Source: Pseudomonas sp.
GTDB taxonomy: Bacteria; Pseudomonadota; Gammaproteobacteria; Pseudomonadales; Pseudomonadaceae
NCBI GenBank assembly: GCA_026398835.1
Contig: JAPLSD010000737.1
Coordinates: 1-15,177 of the forward strand
Direction of reading: 5' to 3'
Length of the DNA: 15,177 nt
Position 1 is the stretch's first letter. Every line of letters starts with the position of its first letter. The notes beneath the pieces are model-generated. The model was not told the origin of the DNA. It made no database searches and worked only from the letters and a program-made list of their open reading frames with translations. The translations under genes and the position numbers were made by a program. Of this stretch, positions 10,832-15,177 are shown one piece after another.

Positions 10832-13237
10832 TTGAAGAAATCCACCGCTACACCTAAAACAGTAGTTCCGCTCTGGCGTCAGCAACTGCACTACCGGTTA
10901 AAGGAAGGTGCGCTGATTGCCATTGGAGCCTTATGCCTGTTCCTGATGATGGCATTGTTGACATATGGCAAGGACGATCCGGGCTGGAGTCACAACAGCA
11001 AAATTGAAAATGTGCAGAACTTCGGCGGGCCTGCGGGCTCCTACAGCGCCGATATTCTGTTCATGGTGCTGGGTTATTTCGCTTATATCTTTCCACTGCT
11101 ATTGGCGATCAAGGCTTATCAGATTTTCCGTCAGCGTCACGAACCCTGGCTGTGGAGCGGCTGGCTGTTTTCCTGGCGTCTGATCGGTCTGGTATTTCTG
11201 GTGCTGTCGGGCGCTGCCCTGGCACACATCCACTTCCATGCGCCGACTGGCTTGCCTGCGGGCGCCGGCGGTGCTCTGGGCGAAAGCCTCGGTGACCTGG
11301 CAAAGAACGCGCTCAACATCCAGGGCAGCACCCTGATGTTTATCGCCCTTTTTCTGTTCGGACTGACGGTGTTCACCGACCTTTCGTGGTTCAAGGTCAT
11401 GGACGTGACCGGTAAGATCACCCTTGATCTGTTCGAACTGTTTCAGGGTGCCGCCAATCGCTGGTGGGCGGCGCGTAATGAGCGCAAGCAACTGGTTGCG
11501 CAATTGCGTGAAGTCGATAAGCGGGTCAACGAGGTAGTTGCCCCGACCGTGACCGATAAGCGTGAGCAGGCCAAAGTCAAAGAACGCTTGATCGAGCGTG
11601 AGCAGGCCCTTAGCAAGCACATGTCCGATCGCGAGAAACAGGTTCCGCCGGTCATCGCCCCGGCACCGGCCAAAGCACCAGAACCGAGCAATCGCGTACA
11701 GAAAGAGAAACAGGCACCGCTGTTTATCGACAGCGCAATTGAAGGCACTTTGCCGCCAATCTCTATTCTCGATCCTGCGGAAAAGAAACAACTCAACTAT
11801 TCGCCTGAGTCATTGGCTGCAGTAGGCCATTTGCTGGAAATCAAACTCAAGGAGTTCGGCGTCGAAGTTTCGGTCGACTCGATCCATCCTGGCCCGGTCA
11901 TTACCCGCTACGAGATTCAACCGGCTGCGGGGGTCAAGGTCAGCCGTATTTCCAACCTGGCCAAAGACCTGGCGCGTTCGCTGGCGGTGACCAGTGTGCG
12001 GGTGGTGGAAGTGATTCCCGGCAAGACCACCGTCGGTATCGAGATTCCTAACGAAGACCGACAAATCGTGCGTTTTTCCGAGGTGTTGTCCACCCCGGAA
12101 TACGATGACGCCAAGTCCCCGGTCACGTTGGCCCTGGGTCACGACATCGGCGGCAAGCCGATCATTGTCGACCTGGCGAAAATGCCGCATTTGCTGGTAG
12201 CCGGTACCACCGGTTCCGGTAAGTCGGTGGGGGTCAACGCCATGATTCTGTCGATCCTGTTCAAGTCCGGCCCGGAAGACGCCAAGCTGATCATGATCGA
12301 CCCGAAAATGCTCGAGTTGTCGATCTACGAAGGCATTCCGCACCTGCTGTGCCCGGTGGTGACTGACATGAAGGACGCGGCCAACGCCCTGCGCTGGAGC
12401 GTCGCCGAGATGGAGCGTCGCTATAAGCTGATGGCGAAGATGGGTGTGCGCAACCTGTCGGGCTTCAACCTCAAGGTCAAAGAGGCCGAGGACGCAGGCA
12501 CTCCACTCGTTGATCCGTTGTATAAGCGCGAAAGCATTCATGACGAAGCGCCGCTCCTGACAAAGCTGCCGACCATCGTGGTGGTGGTCGACGAATTCGC
12601 CGACATGATGATGATCGTCGGCAAGAAGGTCGAAGAACTGATCGCACGGATCGCTCAAAAGGCCCGTGCTGCCGGTATCCACTTGATCCTCGCGACCCAG
12701 CGCCCTTCGGTGGACGTGATCACCGGTCTGATCAAGGCCAACATTCCGACCCGTATGGCGTTTCAGGTGTCGAGCAAGATCGACTCCCGGACCATCATCG
12801 ACCAGGGTGGCGCCGAACAACTACTTGGGCACGGTGACATGCTTTACATGCCGCCGGGCACCAGCCTGCCGATCCGGGTACATGGTGCGTTCGTTTCTGA
12901 CGATGAGGTCCATCGCGTGGTGGAAGCCTGGAAGCTGCGCGGCTCGCCCGATTACAACGAAGACATCCTTGCCGGTGTCGAAGAGCCCGGTAACGGCTTT
13001 GACGGTGGTAGCGGCGAGGGCGGCGAGGACAGTGAGAGCGATGCGCTCTATGATGAAGCGGTTAAATTCGTTCTGGAAAGCCGTCGTGCCTCCATCTCGG
13101 CCGTGCAGCGCAAGCTGAAAATCGGCTACAACCGCGCCGCTCGCATGATCGAAGCCATGGAAATGGCCGGGGTCGTGACATCCATGAACACCAATGGCTC
13201 CCGTGAAGTATTAGCGCCGGCGCCAATGCGCGACTGA
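10832..13237 (+). CDS. ftsK: DNA translocase FtsK
   Basis: A membrane-anchored, septum-located hexameric DNA pump that clears and aligns chromosome termini for dimer resolution at dif. It has 801 residues; E. coli has 1329 because of a much longer linker. Order: four membrane segments (about 26-44, 73-95, 113-132, 164-184); a short charged and Pro/Ala-rich linker (about 215-300); the alpha-beta motor with Walker A GTTGSGKS (458-465) and Walker B IVVVVDE (582-588); an acidic Gly-rich spacer (717-737); and the gamma winged helix (about 738-798, with [18 protein letters not shown]) that reads KOPS sequences. The start is a TTG: it gives MKKSTATPK, with AGGA about 11 nt upstream. The next in-frame ATG falls inside the first membrane segment. 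lolA follows after 67 bp. Confidence 0.96.
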   Translation: MKKSTATPKTVVPLWRQQLHYRLKEGALIAIGALCLFLMMALLTYGKDDPGWSHNSKIENVQNFGGPAGSYSADILFMVLGYFAYIFPLLLAIKAYQIFRQRHEPWLWSGWLFSWRLIGLVFLVLSGAALAHIHFHAPTGLPAGAGGALGESLGDLAKNALNIQGSTLMFIALFLFGLTVFTDLSWFKVMDVTGKITLDLFELFQGAANRWWAARNERKQLVAQLREVDKRVNEVVAPTVTDKREQAKVKERLIEREQALSKHMSDREKQVPPVIAPAPAKAPEPSNRVQKEKQAPLFIDSAIEGTLPPISILDPAEKKQLNYSPESLAAVGHLLEIKLKEFGVEVSVDSIHPGPVITRYEIQPAAGVKVSRISNLAKDLARSLAVTSVRVVEVIPGKTTVGIEIPNEDRQIVRFSEVLSTPEYDDAKSPVTLALGHDIGGKPIIVDLAKMPHLLVAGTTGSGKSVGVNAMILSILFKSGPEDAKLIMIDPKMLELSIYEGIPHLLCPVVTDMKDAANALRWSVAEMERRYKLMAKMGVRNLSGFNLKVKEAEDAGTPLVDPLYKRESIHDEAPLLTKLPTIVVVVDEFADMMMIVGKKVEELIARIAQKARAAGIHLILATQRPSVDVITGLIKANIPTRMAFQVSSKIDSRTIIDQGGAEQLLGHGDMLYMPPGTSLPIRVHGAFVSDDEVHRVVEAWKLRGSPDYNEDILAGVEEPGNGFDGGSGEGGEDSESDALYDEAVKFVLESRRASISAVQRKLKIGYNRAARMIEAMEMAGVVTSMNTNGSREVLAPAPMRD

Positions 13238-13254
13238 CCATTGATCTGACATAA

Positions 13255-13274
13255 GCGGCGTGGCGACACGCCGC
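13255..13274 (+). other. Intercistronic hairpin between ftsK and lolA
   Basis: A perfect 8-bp stem, GCGGCGTG (13255-13262) with CACGCCGC (13267-13274), with a GCGA (GNRA) tetraloop. There is no T tract, so it is unlikely to be a terminator. It begins 17 nt after the ftsK stop and may protect or separate the messages. Function is inference. Confidence 0.55.
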
Positions 13275-13294
13275 CCGCATCCAACGAATTTTAT

Positions 13295-13299
13295 GAGGA
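13295..13299 (+). promoter_or_regulatory. lolA Shine-Dalgarno deciding the start
   Basis: GAGGA, 5 nt before the ATG at 13305. It selects this ATG over the in-frame ATG at 13293, which overlaps it, and over the longer frame from 13260. Confidence 0.8.
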
Positions 13300-13304
13300 C
13301 TCCC

Positions 13305-13928
13305 ATGCGTCTTATCCGCATGCTGTTGCTGCCGGTACTGGCTTTAACCACGCTCTCGGCCCATGCCGATGACAAAGCTGTGGCGCGTCTGACCCAATTG
13401 CTCGAAAAATCGCAGACGTTGACGGCGCGCTTCTCGCAACTGACCCTCGACGGCAGCGGCACCCAGTTACAGGAAACGGCCGGCGATATGGCTTTGCAGC
13501 GTCCTGGACTGTTCTACTGGCATACCGATGCGCCGCAAGAGCAATTGATGGTGTCTGACGGCAAGAAGGTTTCACTGTGGGATCCGGACCTGGAGCAGGT
13601 CACCATCAAGAAGCTCGATCAGCGCCTGACCCAGACCCCGGCTTTGCTGCTGTCCGGTGACGTGTCCAAGATCAGCGAGAGTTTCGACATCAGTGCCAAG
13701 GAAGCCGGCGGCGTGATCGACTTCACCCTCAAGCCGAAAACCAAAGACACCCTGTTCGACAGCCTGCGTCTGTCGTTTCGCAACGGCATGGTCAATGACA
13801 TGCAGTTGATCGACAGCGTCGGTCAGCGCACCAACATCCTGTTCACCGGGGTCAAGGCCAATGAGGCGATCTCCGCGTCCAAGTTCAAGTTCGACATCCC
13901 CAAGGGTGCCGATGTGATCCAGGAATAA
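13305..13928 (+). CDS. lolA: Outer-membrane lipoprotein carrier protein LolA
   Basis: A periplasmic chaperone that takes lipoproteins from the LolCDE transporter to LolB at the outer membrane. It has 207 residues including a signal peptide: [20 protein letters not shown], then A21, with cleavage expected after AHA and before DDK. The mature part shows the LolA hallmark [10 protein letters not shown] (R66 corresponding to E. coli R43, which controls lipoprotein release) followed by [16 protein letters not shown]. The start at 13305 is set by GAGGA and by the signal peptide beginning at once. It is between ftsK and rarA on the same strand, as in E. coli, and is probably transcribed with one or both. 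Its stop codon lies inside the first unit of a 13-bp tandem repeat. Confidence 0.96.
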   Translation: MRLIRMLLLPVLALTTLSAHADDKAVARLTQLLEKSQTLTARFSQLTLDGSGTQLQETAGDMALQRPGLFYWHTDAPQEQLMVSDGKKVSLWDPDLEQVTIKKLDQRLTQTPALLLSGDVSKISESFDISAKEAGGVIDFTLKPKTKDTLFDSLRLSFRNGMVNDMQLIDSVGQRTNILFTGVKANEAISASKFKFDIPKGADVIQE

Positions 13929-13961
13929 AGAGCAAGAATAAAGAGCGGGAATAAAGAGCCA
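13923..13961 (+). repeat. Threefold 13-bp tandem repeat between lolA and rarA
   Basis: GAATAAAGAGC occurs at 13923-13933, 13936-13946 and 13949-13959, spaced by two variable bases (AA, GG, CA). The first unit supplies the lolA stop TAA. Because 13 is not a multiple of three, the TAAs at 13926, 13939 and 13952 fall in the three different frames. Bases 13934-13941 read AAGAATAA, which fits the AANAANAA pattern of Hfq/Crc sites in pseudomonads; that match may be coincidental. Confidence 0.9.
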
Positions 13962-13980
13962 AGAGGTTTCAAACGCTGCC

Positions 13981-15177
13981 ATGGACCTGTTTCGAAGTGA
14001 CCCGATTGCTCAGCCCCTGGCCGCGCGTTTGCGCTCGACCAATCTGGATGAGTATGTCGGTCAGGAACACCTGCTCGCTCGCGGCAAGCCTTTGCGCGAA
14101 GCCCTTGAGCAGGGTGCCCTGCATTCAATGATTTTCTGGGGGCCGCCAGGGGTGGGTAAAACCACTCTGGCGCGCTTGCTGGCGAAAGTCTCGGATGCGC
14201 ATTTCGAAACGGTCTCGGCGGTGCTGGCCGGGGTCAAAGAGATTCGTCAGGCGGTCGATATCGCCAAGCAACAGGCTGGGCAATACGGCAAGCGAACCAT
14301 TCTGTTCGTCGACGAAGTGCATCGCTTCAACAAGTCGCAGCAGGACGCGTTTCTACCCTATGTCGAAGACGGCACGTTAATCTTTATCGGCGCGACGACA
14401 GAGAACCCGTCCTTCGAGTTGAACAACGCACTGCTGTCCCGTGCTCGCGTCTACGTCCTCAAAAGCCTCGATGAGGCGGCACTGCACAAACTGGTGCAGC
14501 GCGCGCTGACCGAAGAGCGCGGCCTCGGCAAGCGGCAGCTGAGCCTCAGTGATGAGGGTTTCAAGATGCTGCTGTCGGCAGCCGATGGCGACGGCCGACG
14601 CTTGCTCAATCTGCTGGAGAACGCTTCCGATCTGGCCGAAGACGGTACCGAAATCGGTGTCGACCTGCTGCAAAGCCTGTTGGGTGATACCCGCCGACGT
14701 TTCGACAAGGGTGGCGAGGCCTTTTACGATCAGATCTCCGCGCTGCACAAATCGGTGCGCGGCTCCAACCCGGACGGCGCGCTGTACTGGTTCGCGCGCA
14801 TGCTCGACGGCGGTTGTGATCCGTTGTACCTGGCACGGCGCGTGGTGCGCATGGCCAGTGAAGACATCGGTAATGCCGATCCGCGCGCCCTGAGCCTGTG
14901 TCTTGCGGCCTGGGATGTTCAAGAGCGCCTCGGCAGTCCCGAAGGCGAGTTGGCAGTGGCCCAGGCCATCACCTATCTGGCCTGTGCACCCAAAAGCAAT
15001 GCGGTGTACATGGGCTTCAAGGCCGCCATGCGCAGCGCCGCCGAACATGGCTCTCTGGAAGTACCACTGCATTTGCGCAATGCGCCGACCAAGCTGATGA
15101 AGCAGCTGGGTTATGGCGACGAATACCGTTATGCCCACGATGAGCCCGATGCTTACGCCGCCGGTGAGGACTACTTC
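13981..15177 (+). CDS. rarA: Replication-associated recombination AAA+ ATPase RarA (3' end missing)
   Basis: 399 codons, open at the right edge. The usual length is about 440, so roughly 40 residues are missing. RarA (MgsA, relative of Werner-interacting protein 1) is a tetrameric clamp-loader-like ATPase acting at stalled replication forks. Visible: N-terminus [20 protein letters not shown], Walker A GPPGVGKT (54-61), Walker B ILFVDE (107-112), sensor-1 GATTEN (137-142), arginine finger region SRAR (153-156), and the C-terminal oligomerisation part with SEDIGNADP and [15 protein letters not shown]. The start ATG at 13981 begins the family-typical N-terminus. The nearest Shine-Dalgarno-like AGAGG is 14 nt upstream, farther than usual. 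It follows lolA after 52 nt and is likely cotranscribed. Confidence 0.95.
   Translation, partial: MDLFRSDPIAQPLAARLRSTNLDEYVGQEHLLARGKPLREALEQGALHSMIFWGPPGVGKTTLARLLAKVSDAHFETVSAVLAGVKEIRQAVDIAKQQAGQYGKRTILFVDEVHRFNKSQQDAFLPYVEDGTLIFIGATTENPSFELNNALLSRARVYVLKSLDEAALHKLVQRALTEERGLGKRQLSLSDEGFKMLLSAADGDGRRLLNLLENASDLAEDGTEIGVDLLQSLLGDTRRRFDKGGEAFYDQISALHKSVRGSNPDGALYWFARMLDGGCDPLYLARRVVRMASEDIGNADPRALSLCLAAWDVQERLGSPEGELAVAQAITYLACAPKSNAVYMGFKAAMRSAAEHGSLEVPLHLRNAPTKLMKQLGYGDEYRYAHDEPDAYAAGEDYF

Noticed and set aside
13923..13961. Threefold repeat as a CRISPR fragment
   Set aside because: Units are 11 bp with 2-bp spacers and abut a stop codon; this is a short tandem duplication.

Overview
This window is a chromosomal housekeeping segment from a Pseudomonas, most likely the P. 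fluorescens group. The protein sequences, a Pseudomonas-type REP doublet downstream of idh, and the gene order all point there. From memory, the order nudJ / idh / icd / cspD / clpS-clpA / infA / bpt / aat / trxB / ftsK / lolA / rarA is also that of P. aeruginosa. Eleven complete protein genes and two partial ones at the window ends fill nearly all of it. I see no tRNA, rRNA, CRISPR array, insertion sequence, phage gene or obvious horizontally acquired island.

Region 1 (1-4443) is central metabolism. It holds the start of a NUDIX hydrolase (nudJ, minus strand, running off the left edge), a REP pair, the 748-residue monomeric NADP isocitrate dehydrogenase idh (minus), a 493-bp divergent control region, and the dimeric NADP isocitrate dehydrogenase icd (plus). 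icd ends in a strong terminator shared with the convergent cspD.

Region 2 (4403-9552) is the protein-quality and N-degron block. It holds cspD (minus) divergent from clpS-clpA (plus), then infA, bpt and aat (minus). Aat and Bpt add Leu/Phe to N-termini, ClpS recognises such N-termini, and ClpA unfolds the protein for ClpP. The tagging, recognition and unfolding steps therefore sit within about 4.5 kb. clpA and infA converge on two back-to-back terminators. trxB-aat-bpt (perhaps with infA) look like one minus-strand transcription unit, with an extra candidate promoter before infA.

Region 3 (9552-15177) holds thioredoxin reductase trxB (minus), a 329-bp divergent region with a terminator-like hairpin, and the plus-strand series ftsK (TTG start), lolA and rarA. 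rarA is open at the right edge. A perfect hairpin separates ftsK from lolA, and a threefold 13-bp tandem repeat separates lolA from rarA.

I do not see a previously undescribed multigene system. The parts most worth a second look are non-coding: overlapping, mutually exclusive hairpins in the cspD leader, the terminator-like hairpin in front of ftsK, clustered dyads between idh and icd, and the small tandem repeat that puts a stop codon in every frame between lolA and rarA.
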